Of a stretch of 64,000 nucleotides of DNA, positions 10,045 through 21,253 are shown one piece after another; the stretch's first letter is position 1, and every line of letters begins with the position of its first letter. This stretch comes from Bacteroidota bacterium (lineage in GTDB: Bacteria; Bacteroidota; Bacteroidia; AKYH767-A; OLB10): the NCBI GenBank assembly GCA_016717325.1, contig JADKFV010000011.1, forward strand, positions 62,001 to 126,000, written 5' to 3'. A program made the translations under genes and the position numbers. A model generated the notes under the pieces. That model searched no databases. It was given only the letters and a program-made list of their open reading frames with translations, and had not been told where the DNA came from.

Positions 10045-12247
10045 ATGAAGTCAATAAAAAAAATAATTATTTTATTTTCATTTCCATTAATGGCTATGAG
10101 CCAACAGCAGGACACCACCAAGGTTTACAACATTCAAACAATTACCATAGGTGCCGAAAAATTTAAAACAACATCGGGCAATGTGCCCAATTATATTGTC
10201 CCCATATCCCAAGCCGATATTCAGTTTCAGAACAATGCGTCTTCGGCCGATTTGCTCCAAAATAAAGGCGGAGTGTTTGTGCAAAAAAGTCAGGGTGGGG
10301 GAGGAAGCCCTGTTATAAGAGGTTTCGAAGCAAACAAGATATTATTGGTAGTAGACGGAGTGCGAATGAACAATGCTATTTTTCGTGGCGGGCATTTGCA
10401 AAATGTGATACGCGTCAATAACGAAATGTTACAAAAAGTTGAAATTATAAATGGCCCGGGCTCGCTCATTTATGGCAGCGATGCTATGGGAGGTGTAATC
10501 CACTTTTCAACTATTTCTCCCAGGTTCAGTGATTCGAAAAAAACTATCGTACACGCAACTGCTATGGCAAGGTACAGTTCGGCATTGCAGGAATCAACAG
10601 GACATGTAAATTTTTCGCTTGCAAATAATAAATGGGGCTCGACAACGGCTTTTACCTATGCCCTTTTCGATGATATGATTCAAGGAAAGAGCGATAACTT
10701 TTTATCGAAGGATTATCCATTGTATTTTAACGATAGCATATACGTTTTGCACTCGAATGGGAAAGACAGCGTTGTAAAAAACGATGATGTAAGTAAGCAA
10801 AGGCGAACCGGTTATACTCAGTATAATATTATGCAAAAGTTGATGTACAATCAAAAAAATGCAACGCATACATTAGCTTTTCACTACTCAAACAGTAGCA
10901 ATGTAAATCGTTTCGATAGATTGAGCGAATTTAAAGGAGGCAATCCTGTTTATTCCGAATGGTATTATGGCCCCGAGGAATGGGCATCGGTTTCATATAT
11001 TTATGACCATTTTGCAAAAACAAAAATTGCCGATGATTTCAAAATTACTTTAGCATACCAACAATTTAATGAGAGTAGAATTTCGCGAAGATTTAAAAGT
11101 AATAATCAGCGTACACAGCAAGAAAAAGTTGATGCATATACTTTGAATTTCGATGCCTATAAAATGATAAAGAGTTTACGTTTGCAATATGGTATAGAAG
11201 GTATCTATAATGAAGTGGCCTCAACAGCCAATACTTACAATATTAGTTCAGGTGTGCAAACTGCGGCTGTGACACGCTATCCCGATGGAGGCAGTAAAAC
11301 GAATAATATTGGCGCATATGCAAACACCCGATATTATCTCAATTCTAAAATTGCAATACTTGCAGGAACACGCGTTTCGTTCAATTCATTAACAGCTAAA
11401 TTTTCGAGTAAAGAATTTTTCGATTTTCCTTTTACGAACATTGACCAAAACAATACATCTCTTACAGGTGCGGTTGGTTTAAATTATTATGCAAAAGATA
11501 AAACCAAAATAACCATAATGATTGCAAATGCATTCCGCACGCGCCATGTACATGCTGCAAGTACAGTTTTTGAATCGGCCGATGGGGTAATTATTGTTCC
11601 CAATTCTAATTTGAAGCCCGAGTATACCTACAATACCGAAGTAACATTGAACAAAGTAGTGGGTAGTAATTTCGAATTTGAGCTGAATGCCCATTACAAC
11701 ATGATTAATAATTTACTCACCCTTAGTGAAACTAAATTTAATGGTGCCGACAGCATTGTTTACGATGGTTCATTGAGTAAAGTTTTTACTACCGTGAATA
11801 AAGACAAGGCATACATAACAGGTGGCACCGCAGCCATTGACTGGTTCTTTGCAAAGAATTTTAAATTAAGTACAAGCTTCACCTATACCTATGGCCGCAT
11901 ATATACTGACACTACCCTGGCGCCACTCGATCACATACCTCCAATGCTGGTGCGTGTAGCTTTTGGTTACAATAAGAAAAATTGCAAGTGGAGCTTTATT
12001 CACTAATGAATAGCGCCAAACCGCTGAAGCAATATAGATTGGCTGCCGAGGATAATGAACTTTACGCAACGCCCGATGGTATGCCTGCATGGATGACTAT
12101 AAATTTAAAAGCATCATACAACATCACAAAAACTCTAGCGTAAATGCAGGAATCGAAAATATTCTGGATACTCAATATCGATATTTTTCATCGGGCATAA
12201 GTGCACCGGGAAGAAATTTTATTGGTTCGATTAGGTACCAATTCTAA
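10045..12247 (+). CDS. TonB-dependent outer-membrane receptor (frameshifted near the C-terminus)
   Basis: This outer-membrane beta-barrel imports a scarce ligand using TonB energy. The ATG at 10045 begins a signal peptide (residues 1-19, ending AMSQQ). The plug domain spans about residues 40-170, with ADLLQNKGGVFVQKS, VIRGFEANKILLVVDGVRMN and the plug end INGPGSLIYGSDAMGGVI. The barrel follows. The frame stops at 12006, but the family C-terminus continues: NSAKPLKQY, AEDNELYATPDGMPAW, then after a second break NAGIENILDTQYRYFSSG and a terminal aromatic (YQF) at 12245-12247. One base added near 12005 and one near 12140 restores 735 codons. Plug features resemble hemin/hemoglobin-type receptors, but the substrate cannot be read from sequence. 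Confidence 0.85.
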
Positions 12248-12264
12248 AACCAGTTTTGTTTGTT

Positions 12265-12366
12265 TACTAAGAGTAGTTAGATTTTCGAATGAAAATATAA
12301 CGTACTCTTAGTTATGCCGAACAACTTCAATAGCTTGTTTTCCAAAACCTAAGTTGTTTCGGTATA
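12265..12366 (+). repeat. 102-bp dispersed intergenic element, copy 1
   Basis: This block is near-identical to 34836-34937. It folds as two imperfect hairpins. The first pairs TACTAAGAGTAGTTAG with the later ATAACGTACTCTTAGT. The second pairs GCCGAACAACTT with AAGTTGTTTCGG. Copy 1 lies between the 3' ends of two convergent genes, directly before a terminator hairpin. No ORF is present. It resembles a small MITE or REP-like element; no transposase is in the window. Confidence 0.75.
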
Positions 12367-12371
12367 AACAG

Positions 12372-12409
12372 AAAAGGAATGGTGATATAAAATTACCATT
12401 CCCTTTTTT
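12372..12409. terminator. Bidirectional terminator between convergent genes
   Basis: The stem AAAAGGAATGGT pairs with ACCATTCC(C)TTTT across an 11-base loop, with an A-run on the left and T7 on the right, so it can work on both strands. It separates the TonB receptor gene (plus) from the exported protein gene ending at 12429 (minus). Confidence 0.7.
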
Positions 12410-12428
12410 TGCTTCGTAATATTAGCCA

Positions 12429-13568
12429 TTAATATAAAACTCCGTCCCACCATATTTTAGTATCGTTTGCACCTGCGGTAAATCGAACAAGATTACCATC
12501 GAGAGTAATATCTGTAACTTCTTCTTTTGTTACATTTATTACCTTGCCATTATGAAATACTTGCAGCCATTTATTTCTATCGAGCCAAGCAACATGGCCA
12601 TTGGCTATTTCATATTTTTCGGGCACAATGTTGTCGAGCAAATAAACTTTGCCCTGATAAAATGCATTAAACTGACCAATTGACGATTCGAAAACAACAA
12701 CACTATCAACTGCCGAAAACTCTTTGGGTTCGTAGCTATCGAGTGTATATGTTTGCCCGTTTTCAAATACTTTAAAGTTGCCCGCAATATCAACATAGGC
12801 AATCATATCATTGGCCATTTGAAATTTTGTGGGCGCATTGGCATCTACTATATAAGTATTGCCTTTCCAGAAAGCCCGGAAATTAAATCCATCGCGATCG
12901 GTATAGGCTACAATATTTTGTCCAGCACCAAAAGTTGTTTGTGTACCAGCATCATCCAATCCATAAAAATCATTTTGATATAATACCCGCAACCGCTGCG
13001 ATGAATTGATGTAAGCAAAAGTGTTCTTTCCCAACGAAAATAATTTTTCGAAATTTTTCTCTAATGGAGAAATGTCATCTAAAGTGAATGTTATACCATT
13101 ACCATATACGAGGTATTGCGATGTGTAGCCATCTTTATAAAAAACAAGGCTATCGGTTTCGTAACTGCTCTCGAGCCATGTGGTTAATGTTTTACGTTTG
13201 TTTTGTTCAATAACATCCAGCTGGCGTGTTTGTGTAAAATAAAAATATGCTGTACGGTCCGAAATAGTTTGAACAAAAGCGCCCTCGGTAATGTCGTTGG
13301 TTTGCCCTTTGCGATAATATCTGAGTGTATTATTGTTGCTGATGTATGCCACCCAATCGTAACCTACGGTAAACTTCAAAGCGGGCAAACCTTCGAGCTG
13401 GCGAAAAGTACCATTATCAAATATTCTGAAACGGCCATTGAAATCGTTCCATGCAGTTATGTTTTGAGCAATACATTTTAGCGAAATTTGCAAACACAAA
13501 AGTAGTAGGATAAAAAATTGCTTTCTACTCACAAGTGATTTATTGCATGAAAAATGATTACGATTCAA
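12429..13568 (-). CDS. Exported repeat protein of unknown function (beta-propeller-like pattern)
   Basis: The product is 379 residues. A signal peptide ends near residue 35 (LLLLCLQISLKCIAQ). The remainder is built of roughly 40-residue degenerate repeats alternating two phrases: 'YVDxxGNFKVFENGQTY' and 'KFxxGxxxVAYID'. I count about seven units, so a seven-bladed propeller-like fold is a reasonable guess, not a demonstration. No catalytic or metal motif is visible and no T9SS sorting domain is present. The ATG overlaps the end of the upstream ornithine aminotransferase gene by 11 bp, so the two are probably translated from one message. Confidence 0.65.
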   Translation of the reverse strand: MNRNHFSCNKSLVSRKQFFILLLLCLQISLKCIAQNITAWNDFNGRFRIFDNGTFRQLEGLPALKFTVGYDWVAYISNNNTLRYYRKGQTNDITEGAFVQTISDRTAYFYFTQTRQLDVIEQNKRKTLTTWLESSYETDSLVFYKDGYTSQYLVYGNGITFTLDDISPLEKNFEKLFSLGKNTFAYINSSQRLRVLYQNDFYGLDDAGTQTTFGAGQNIVAYTDRDGFNFRAFWKGNTYIVDANAPTKFQMANDMIAYVDIAGNFKVFENGQTYTLDSYEPKEFSAVDSVVVFESSIGQFNAFYQGKVYLLDNIVPEKYEIANGHVAWLDRNKWLQVFHNGKVINVTKEEVTDITLDGNLVRFTAGANDTKIWWDGVLY

Positions 13569-14793
13569 AACTCAAAATTGTTTTGCGAATAATAGAAATA
13601 CAATCGTAAATCTGCTCTTCGGTAATTACAAGTGGTGGGGCAAAACGTATAATGTGATCGTGGGTGGGTTTAGCCAGCAATCCATTTTCTTTAAGTTTCA
13701 TACACACTTCCCATGCGTTTACTTTATCGTTTGGTACAATATCAATAGCGCAAAACAAACCACGGCCGCGCACTGCACCAATAAGTTTGGTTTCTGTTTG
13801 TAACTGTTGCAATTCGTGTTTCAAAATATGGCCAAGGTGTGCAGCATTGTCGGCCAGGTTTTCGTCTTGCACTACACTTAGGGCAGCCATGGCAACTCGG
13901 CAGGCGAGGGGATTACCACCGTAGGTAGAACCATGTTGTCCTGGCTTTATGCACAGCATTACCTCATCATTGGCAAGTACTGCCGACACAGGCAATACAC
14001 CACCCGAAAGCGCTTTACCAAGTATCAAAATATCAGGATGTACATTTTCGTGATCGCATGCGAGCATTTTTCCGGTACGTGCAATGCCTGTTTGAATTTC
14101 GTCACCCAGGAATAATACATTGGCTTTTTTACATGCATCATATGCAGCCTTAAGATAACCATCATCAGGAATTTGAACGCCCGCTTCGCCTTGAATAGGC
14201 TCAACTAAAAAGCCGGCAACATTTTTATTTTGTAATGCATTGGTTAATGCCTCTATATCGTTGTAAGGAATTTTAATAAAGCCCGGAGTAAAAGGCCCAA
14301 AATTAGTATTCGAATCGGGGTCGGTAGACATCGATACTATTGAAATAGTGCGGCCATGAAAATTATTTTCGCAAACTATAATTTGTGCGGCATCGGCCGG
14401 TATACCCTTTTTTTCGTAAGCCCATTTGCGGCAAAGTTTAATGGCTGTTTCCACTGCTTCGGCACCCGAATTCATTGGCAACAATTTATCGTAACCAAAC
14501 AGTGTGCACATAAAGCGTTCGTATTCGCCTAGCCAATCGTTATGAAACGCGCGAGAGGTAGGGTGCAGTGTTTGCACTTGTTCTATTAATGCACCAATAA
14601 TACGCGGATGGCAATGCCCTTGATTTAGGGCCGAATATGCCGACAGAAAATCGTAATATTGTTTTCCTTCTACATCCCATACCATTACACCTTCGCCACG
14701 GGTCAATACCACCGGCAATGGGTGATAGTTATGTGCGCCATATTGGTCTTCGAGCGATATGGCACTGCTGCTGCTTGTTACACGGTTTTGCAT
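13558..14793 (-). CDS. rocD: Ornithine--oxo-acid aminotransferase
   Basis: This PLP enzyme moves the delta-amino group of ornithine to 2-oxoglutarate, giving glutamate semialdehyde for proline/glutamate metabolism. The ATG at 14793 is preferred over upstream frames because a TACCTTTG promoter box lies just 18 bp upstream. Family features include YGAHNYHPLPVV near residue 17, NSGAEAVETA (PLP phosphate loop), the aspartate of GDEIQTGIARTG and the PLP lysine in LGKALSGGVLPVSA. The 411-residue length is typical. No other arginine or proline genes are nearby. Confidence 0.92.
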   Translation of the reverse strand: MQNRVTSSSSAISLEDQYGAHNYHPLPVVLTRGEGVMVWDVEGKQYYDFLSAYSALNQGHCHPRIIGALIEQVQTLHPTSRAFHNDWLGEYERFMCTLFGYDKLLPMNSGAEAVETAIKLCRKWAYEKKGIPADAAQIIVCENNFHGRTISIVSMSTDPDSNTNFGPFTPGFIKIPYNDIEALTNALQNKNVAGFLVEPIQGEAGVQIPDDGYLKAAYDACKKANVLFLGDEIQTGIARTGKMLACDHENVHPDILILGKALSGGVLPVSAVLANDEVMLCIKPGQHGSTYGGNPLACRVAMAALSVVQDENLADNAAHLGHILKHELQQLQTETKLIGAVRGRGLFCAIDIVPNDKVNAWEVCMKLKENGLLAKPTHDHIIRFAPPLVITEEQIYDCISIIRKTILSFES

Positions 14794-14810
14794 CTTATTA
14801 CATTTTAATG

Positions 14811-14818
14811 CAAAGGTA
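14811..14818 (-). promoter_or_regulatory. -7 box of the rocD promoter
   Basis: On the minus strand the sequence reads TACCTTTG, a perfect TAnnTTTG box. A weaker TTCG lies about 19 bp upstream as a possible -33 element. It implies a very short leader and fixes the rocD start at 14793. Confidence 0.5.
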
Positions 14819-15243
14819 ATGAACTCTTTTGCGAAAACGAATTTTTGGCAAAAAATGATTTTCGGTACCATTTCATTCAGAAAATAATGCTGAAAAATTT
14901 ACTATCGATAACTATATACGTACCTACTAATTCGTTCGAAGGTGAAAGACTTTCTTTTTGGGCATTTCTTTGCTAACCGAATGGGTTTATCTTCAAAAGT
15001 TGCGACCTTGCAGTGTGACGGTTGTAAGAGCCTCAGATAAGAACTGGTAACTAATGAAAGGAACGGATATTTTTTCATTCATTTAGGTTTGTGCTTTTCG
15101 CAAATCAACATCACATTTATTCTACAACGTAAAACAATCAGTAAAATGAAAGAGTAATTCAAAATTATTTCACGAGCCTAATGCGGTGACGTTTGTGGGA
15201 ACTGGGTGTAATGGTTCGAAATATTCAGATAAACAAATTCCTC
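14819..15243. other. Intergenic stretch with no recognised gene
   Basis: About 425 bp between rocD and the DinB-like gene. All six frames are short and interrupted. I see no tRNA fold, no copy of the 102-bp element and no strong terminator. The part around 14940-15060 has more even base composition than typical spacer here and might be a decayed gene or an RNA, but I cannot support either. Confidence 0.4.
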
Positions 15244-15828
15244 CTACCTTTTTCCTTCATCATCCTTCTTCCTCAAAAACTCTTTTGTAAAGTGTTCGTG
15301 ATGTTTTGGCTGGGCAAATTTTTCGGTGTTGTATGTTTGCGATTTACCGCGTGGAATAGATAACGATTTCCATTCTTCGTCTTTTATCATTTTGCCAACA
15401 AACACTATTTGACCCACATGATATGCATAGTGACACAACTGCCTGTTGATGGCTTCGCTTACAGTATGTCCTTGATTGCGTATGTAGATTGTATTGGTAA
15501 AATTGGTTTCATTTATTTCATTCAAAGCATTGAATAAGCAAAGCCAACCATCGTTCCATTTCTGCATCATTTCATTTTTGGTGGCAATGTCATTATCAAA
15601 TTCGGATTCGCGGTTACGTGTTTCTTTTTCGCCATCGGAAGTAAAAAAGTCTGTCCATCGCGAAAGCATATTACCCCACAAATGTTTTACAATGGTGGCA
15701 ATGCTGTTGGATGATTCGTTGTATTGCCAAAACAATTTTTGGTCTTCTAATTGATTGAAAGTTTTTTCGCCAAGCGATTTATAATATTCAAATTGTTGCT
15801 TTGCACTATCAATGTAATTTTGCTGCAT
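15244..15828 (-). CDS. DUF1572 / DinB-like four-helix protein
   Basis: The 194-residue product matches the DUF1572 branch of the DinB/YfiT superfamily: metal-binding four-helix bundles, some of which are thiol-dependent transferases, while DUF1572 itself is uncharacterised. The expected histidines are visible: one in IVKHLWGNM near residue 50, and a pair in LCHYAYHVGQIVF near residues 133-138. The gene begins 14 bp after the large kinase gene on the same strand, so it is probably the last gene of that operon. The C-terminus is lysine-rich. Confidence 0.75.
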   Translation of the reverse strand: MQQNYIDSAKQQFEYYKSLGEKTFNQLEDQKLFWQYNESSNSIATIVKHLWGNMLSRWTDFFTSDGEKETRNRESEFDNDIATKNEMMQKWNDGWLCLFNALNEINETNFTNTIYIRNQGHTVSEAINRQLCHYAYHVGQIVFVGKMIKDEEWKSLSIPRGKSQTYNTEKFAQPKHHEHFTKEFLRKKDDEGKR

Positions 15829-15842
15829 TACGAAAAATATTT

Positions 15843-18800
15843 TTATGCTATTGGAATCAGAATTTCGAATTCACATCCATTGCCAGGTGTGCTTTCTAAG
15901 TGAATGGTGCCGTTATGATCTTTTATTATTTCGTAGCTCAGCGATAGGCCAAGTCCGGTGCCTTGTCCAGCAGGCTTTGTTGTGAAAAATGGTTCGAAAA
16001 TTTTATCGCGCACTTCGGCTTTTATTCCCGCGCCATTGTCCTTTACTTTTATACTAACGTTATTATTCACATGCTTTGTTGTTATGGTAAGCTCGGGCAA
16101 GTATTCGGTTTCTTTTTGTTTTCGCTCATGCATGGCCTGCATTGCATTGTTACACAGATTAAGAATCACACGATTTATTTCTTCCACTTTTACATTTATC
16201 ATGGGCAGTGTTTCGTCAAGATTCACATTCATATTACATTCAAACATTTTTGTTTGTGCGCGAATGCTGTGGTACGAAAAATTAATGGACTCTTTCACCA
16301 GCATATTAATATCGGTCAACTGTTTTTCGTTGTTGCCCGTGCGGCTATGAAGCAACATACTCGATACAATGGTATCGGCACGTTTACCATGTGCAACTAT
16401 TTTTTTCAAATTTTCGGTAATATCTATTGCAAGTTCTTTTTTCTCTTCCTCATCATTCGACTCCAATAATTCACTCATTAGTTCTTGCGATAGAGCCGAA
16501 AAATTATTTATAAAGTTGAGTGGATTTTTTATTTCGTGTGCTATGCCGGCAGTGAGTTGTCCAAGCGAAGCCATTTTTTCGGCATGTATTAACTGTGCTT
16601 GTGTACGCTGCAGATTTTCGAGCGTTTGTGTTAATTCGGCTGTGCGTTCTTCAACACGATGCTCCAGTGTTTGGTTTGCAAGTTCAAGGCGCCTTTCATT
16701 TTCTCTAAGTTCGTCCTGCACTTTTATTTTTTCATTTATTTCTGTTTTAAGTGTTTGGTTCAACTGAGTTGTATTGTTGTATAGTTTAGCATTCTCAATA
16801 GAAATAGCCGCTTGCGAAGCCATTAAATTCAACACTTGTGTGCGTTCCTGAGTAAATGCACCTTCGGCAATATTGTTTTCGAGATACAGTATACCAGTTA
16901 ACTTGGCCTGCGATTGTATGGGCAGACAAATAATGGAACGGCATTCATTTTCTTTTATATAGTCATCGTTTGTAAAGCGTCCTTCGGCTTCGGCATTATC
17001 CAACACCAAAGCATCTTTTGTATGCAGCACATAATTGATAGCTGTGTGGGGTAATTTTTTAAATTTTGAAACATGCAAATTTTTCAGCATTGTTACGTTG
17101 AAATGATCATCAATTTCGGCCATAACATTGAGTGCGCCATTATCATCAAGTAAAATAACACCCCTTTGCGCACCGGCATTTTCGAGCATGAGTGCCATTA
17201 TTTTTTGTAGCAATTTTTCAAATTCTATTTCGCCCGAAATAGCTTCGAGACGACTTTACAATAGAAGCAAAATCAAGCAATTGTAAGCCATTACTTTCTT
17301 GCAACGATGCAGGAGCAGAGTGCATTTTTCGTGCAGGCATAACACTTGCTGTAACATGCACTGTAGATAATAATTTGGGATAATGTTCTTTTAACAAAAT
17401 TGTTTTTCCATTGCCACGCCATTTATCGTAAAGGTAAAATGCTTCCTGCATATAACCGGCTGCAGCTTTGCGTATTTTGTTCCGGTAGTAAAATTTTGCT
17501 GCAAGTTCATTGGCCATTGCTTCGTTCGAAGGCCAGTTGTTTTCGTTAGAATATTTTATGGCACGCTCGTATAATGCAGCAGCAAGCGAAGTGTTATTTT
17601 CAACATTGGCTTGCTCGGCTTCCATTGTTAATTGCAGGTGATAAAAATTTTCGGGATTATATTTTGCCAGCTTTTTCATTTTCGCCAGTTCGGTTTTCAT
17701 TGTTTTTTTCAACTTCGCTACTGGAGGATTATTTCCATAAATAATATATCCGGCACAGGCTAAAAAATTATTGAAAATGAAGCGTGAATTATAGATAAAA
17801 CTCGAAGCGATTTTATGTTTATAGGCTTCGAGCGATGCGAGGTATGATTTTTCATATTCTTCGTGAAATAGGTATATTGACGCTTTGTTGATATGAAACA
17901 TGCAAACACCAGAAACATAATTTCGCTCCTTCATACCTTCCACACATTTTTCTTCGTCAAAATATGCATCGCTCATAGTAAGGGGATGCGAAGTGCCGCC
18001 ATTGAAATTCTTCGAAACTTGCAAAAGCATTGCTCCTACATCATAACCATCCTGATACCCGGCATCACGTATTACTTTCATGTACTTTTCTTGTTCGGCA
18101 ATTTTTTCATCGAGATTGAGCAAGGGATTCCAAAAAGCAGAATTGGATGCACAAGCGGTAAGGAAAAATAAATCGCCAGATTGATAGCCTGCAACAACAC
18201 CTTTTTTAAACCAATCGCCAATTTTACTTAGGTGATGATCGCGGTGGTGCGATAATACTCCGTATGCGGCTATTGTTCGGCAACGGTATTCTATATCGTC
18301 AAGTTTTAAATTTAAATCTACGCCTAAATTTCCAAACTCCTTACACGATTGATAATCGCCAAAAGCCTCGGCCAACACCGCACCATAAGTAATGTATGCA
18401 AAAGATGCCTGAGGGCAATTGCCATGTTTGAGGCACAGATTTACAACCATAAGTGAAGTAAGTCCATACAAATTATCGTTACCTGTAACATATGCCGAAG
18501 GACCTATTTCCATAAGCAAACGTGCTGCCGCTTGTTTTTCGGCATCGGCCATTATCGGCAAATTCAAAAGGTCCAATGCTTTTCTTTTCCCTACATTCCA
18601 CTTCACAAGCAATACTTCTTTCAGCACCGACAGTGCGCCCGGATTGGGTGACAAATCAATGCCAAGTATTGCAAGTCCTTCTATACCTTTTGCAATAGCT
18701 TCGAGGGCCTTGTTAAGGGTTGTGTACTGCCTTGCCTGCATTGCCAAAATATCGGCCTTTTCAAGTTTGGTTTTTGCATGGTCGAGCAATGCACGAAGGC

Positions 18801-21222
18801 TTGATTCGGCAACTTCAATTTTATTTATCTGATAAGCATTCTGAGCATAACCTTTGTATAAATCATATGTAAGTTGATAGTGCGAAGTCCAGCTTTGGCT
18901 TGGCAACAAATCGATTCCTGTTTTAAAATATTGCAATGCCGATGAATATGCTACTGCTGATTGTGCTTTAATACCTGCACTTAAATTAAGCTGTGCGAGT
19001 TTATTTTTCTCGTCAATATTTGTGATTAAATGAGACCCATGATTATAATGACGAACTATTTCAATTGAACTTTTAGCGCTATTGTCATTTGATTTAGTTT
19101 GAATAAGTTGTCGGGCTATATTAAGATGCATTACACTTTTCTCATTACTATCTATGAGTGTATACGTTGCATGCTGTATACGGTCGTGCAGGAATTTATA
19201 CTGCACATTTGAATTATTGTTATGCTCACTATAATCATTACCCGGGGCAAAAATAATTTCCTCTTCAATAGCAGGCCAAAGGAGCTTGACAATTTCATCG
19301 TTACTTATTCCGGTTACCACTGCCAAAGTATTTATATCAAAAGTATTACCAAGGCATGAAGCAATTTTCAAAATCTCCAGGCATTTTAACGGTAGTTCTT
19401 TTAATCGGGCCGTTACAAGCTCAACAACATTTCCGGCAACATTAAGGTCATTTATTTTTTGTGCATTCCAGATCCATTTTTTTGTTGAAGGGTCAAAGTT
19501 TATTAACTCATCATTATAAATATTTTTTAATAACTCAATAATGTAGAATGGGTTGCCGACAGTAAGGCGAAAAATCAAATTCGATAATTCTGTAGTTTCG
19601 CTCTTTGGGGTAGCTAAAGTATCAGCTACCATTTCATTTACCTGTTGCTCGGTAAGTGTCGATAGTACGATATTGTGAATATTTCGTACCTTCTGTATTT
19701 CTTCAATTTCCTGCATCAGTGGATGCAAAGCATTTACTTCATTATTGCGATAAGCACCCAAAATGAGTAAGTGCGGAATTTCTTTTGTGATTACTTCTTT
19801 TAATAATTTTAGCGAAGCATCATCGGCCCATTGAAGGTCATCGAGAAAAATAGTAAGAGGATGTTCGCTTGTTGCAAACACACTTATAAAATCGCGTAAG
19901 GTAAAGAAGAAACGATTTTGCGATTCGGCAGGATTTAATTCTTTTGGCACAGATTTATTTCCCAGAAAAAAAGAAAATTGCGGCATTAACGCCAACAAAA
20001 CCGATGCATTCAATCCCAACACATCATTCAGTTGCTTTTTTACATGTTCAATTTTATGTTTCGATTCGCTCACAAGTTGTTGAAACAAATCGGTGAATGC
20101 CAGTGCAAAACCATTGAATGGAATGTTGGATTTAAACTGATCGAATTTGCCTGCAATGAAATATCCGTTACGATGAAAAGTAGTTTTATTTATTTCATTT
20201 ATCAACGAAGTTTTACCAATACCTGATGATCCACTTATTAAAAAAAGTTCGCATTTGCCAACAACTATTTCTTCATACACTTTATGTAAAAGGCTTAACT
20301 CATCTTTTCGACCGTAAAGTTTTTCGGGAATAATAAATTTATTACTTCTATCATTCTTTCCAATTTCAAACCCGGTTATGCTACCTGCTGTGTTCAGCAT
20401 GTTCTGGCATTGCTCCAAATCGAATAACAATCCTGCGGTAGTTTGATATCTATCGTCAGCAACTTTAGCAGTTAGTTTTTCTACAATAGCCGACACAGTG
20501 ACTGGTATAGCTTTGTCAAACTCGTGCAGGGGCATAATTTTTTTTGCAATATGACAATGTACCAATTCCATAGCATCGGTAGAAGGAAATGGAACTGTGC
20601 CGGTGAGCATATTGTAAAACGTAATTCCCAAAGAATATAAATCGGTGCGATAGTCGGTAGAGCGATTCATACGGCCGGTTTGCTCGGGCGACATGTATTG
20701 CAATGTTCCTTCAAGTATATTTGGATTTCGTACAGCGGTGCGCTCTCGCGACAATCGTGTTGCTATGCCAAAGTCTATAATGCAAACTTCGGTTGTGTCT
20801 TTATTGATTATTATATTCTCAGGATTTATGTCTTTGTGCATAATATTTTTGGCATGCAGCATGCCTAAAATATTTGTAATTTTTATGGCAATCTTTAAAA
20901 ATGACTGAAGCGTTATTTTTTCCGTGATTAAATATTTGGTCAGGCTAATGCCTCCAATATCTTTCATTACAAGCACAGGCCTGTTTTCGTAATTTATAAA
21001 ATCGATAACCTTACTTACTCCTTCAAAGTCTATTGCTTTGAGCGTTTCATTTTCTCTTGTGAGATATGCTATTTCCGATGTGGTAGGAAACGCTTTGGTA
21101 AGAACTTTTAAAATAACTTTTGCGTTGTCGGACTCGCGTATTGCCCGGTGCAGCACAGTTACGTTGCCCCGGTGCAATGTTTCGGTAATTGTAAACCCTT
21201 TTATATTATTCTCGCTTTTCAT
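15843..21222 (-). CDS. Trifunctional Ser/Thr kinase - AAA ATPase - GAF sensor histidine kinase (one frameshift)
   Basis: Two frames, 21222-17218 and 17213-15843, together form the known hybrid architecture of about 1790 residues. Residues ~8-270 are a Hanks-type kinase: catalytic HKDINPENI, IDFGIA (DFG) and MSPEQTGR. Residues ~295-560 are an AAA_16/MalT-like ATPase: Walker A GSSGIGKTS, Walker B LTIFLDDLQWAD. A long helical TPR-like region follows to about 1310. Then come GAF, a coiled coil, HisKA (HEIKNPLNFINNF, phospho-acceptor His) and HATPase (NLCNNAMQAM, DNGAGI, GTGLGLSLSYEI). The break lies at 17241-17249; dropping one A in TCTCGAAGCT restores S-S-R-A-I-S-G-E-I-E-F-E-K-L-L-Q-K. It has no receiver domain. 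Two membrane-protein genes lie upstream and a DinB-like gene downstream in the same direction. Confidence 0.85.
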
Positions 21223-21253
21223 TTATGTTTTTTCGAAAACGTGCATGATGTAT

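Noticed and set aside
14794..14871. N-terminal extension of ornithine aminotransferase
   Set aside because: The extra 26 residues have no family match, and a TAnnTTTG promoter box lies inside this stretch, so transcription should begin after the extended start.
14819..15243. tRNA or riboswitch in the gap after rocD
   Set aside because: I tried to fold a cloverleaf and to match common riboswitch cores by eye and found none.
15958..16767. Several long plus-strand frames opposite the histidine kinase part
   Set aside because: They are shadows of the well-supported minus-strand kinase domain and have low-complexity Ser/Cys/Phe composition typical of antisense frames in this genome.
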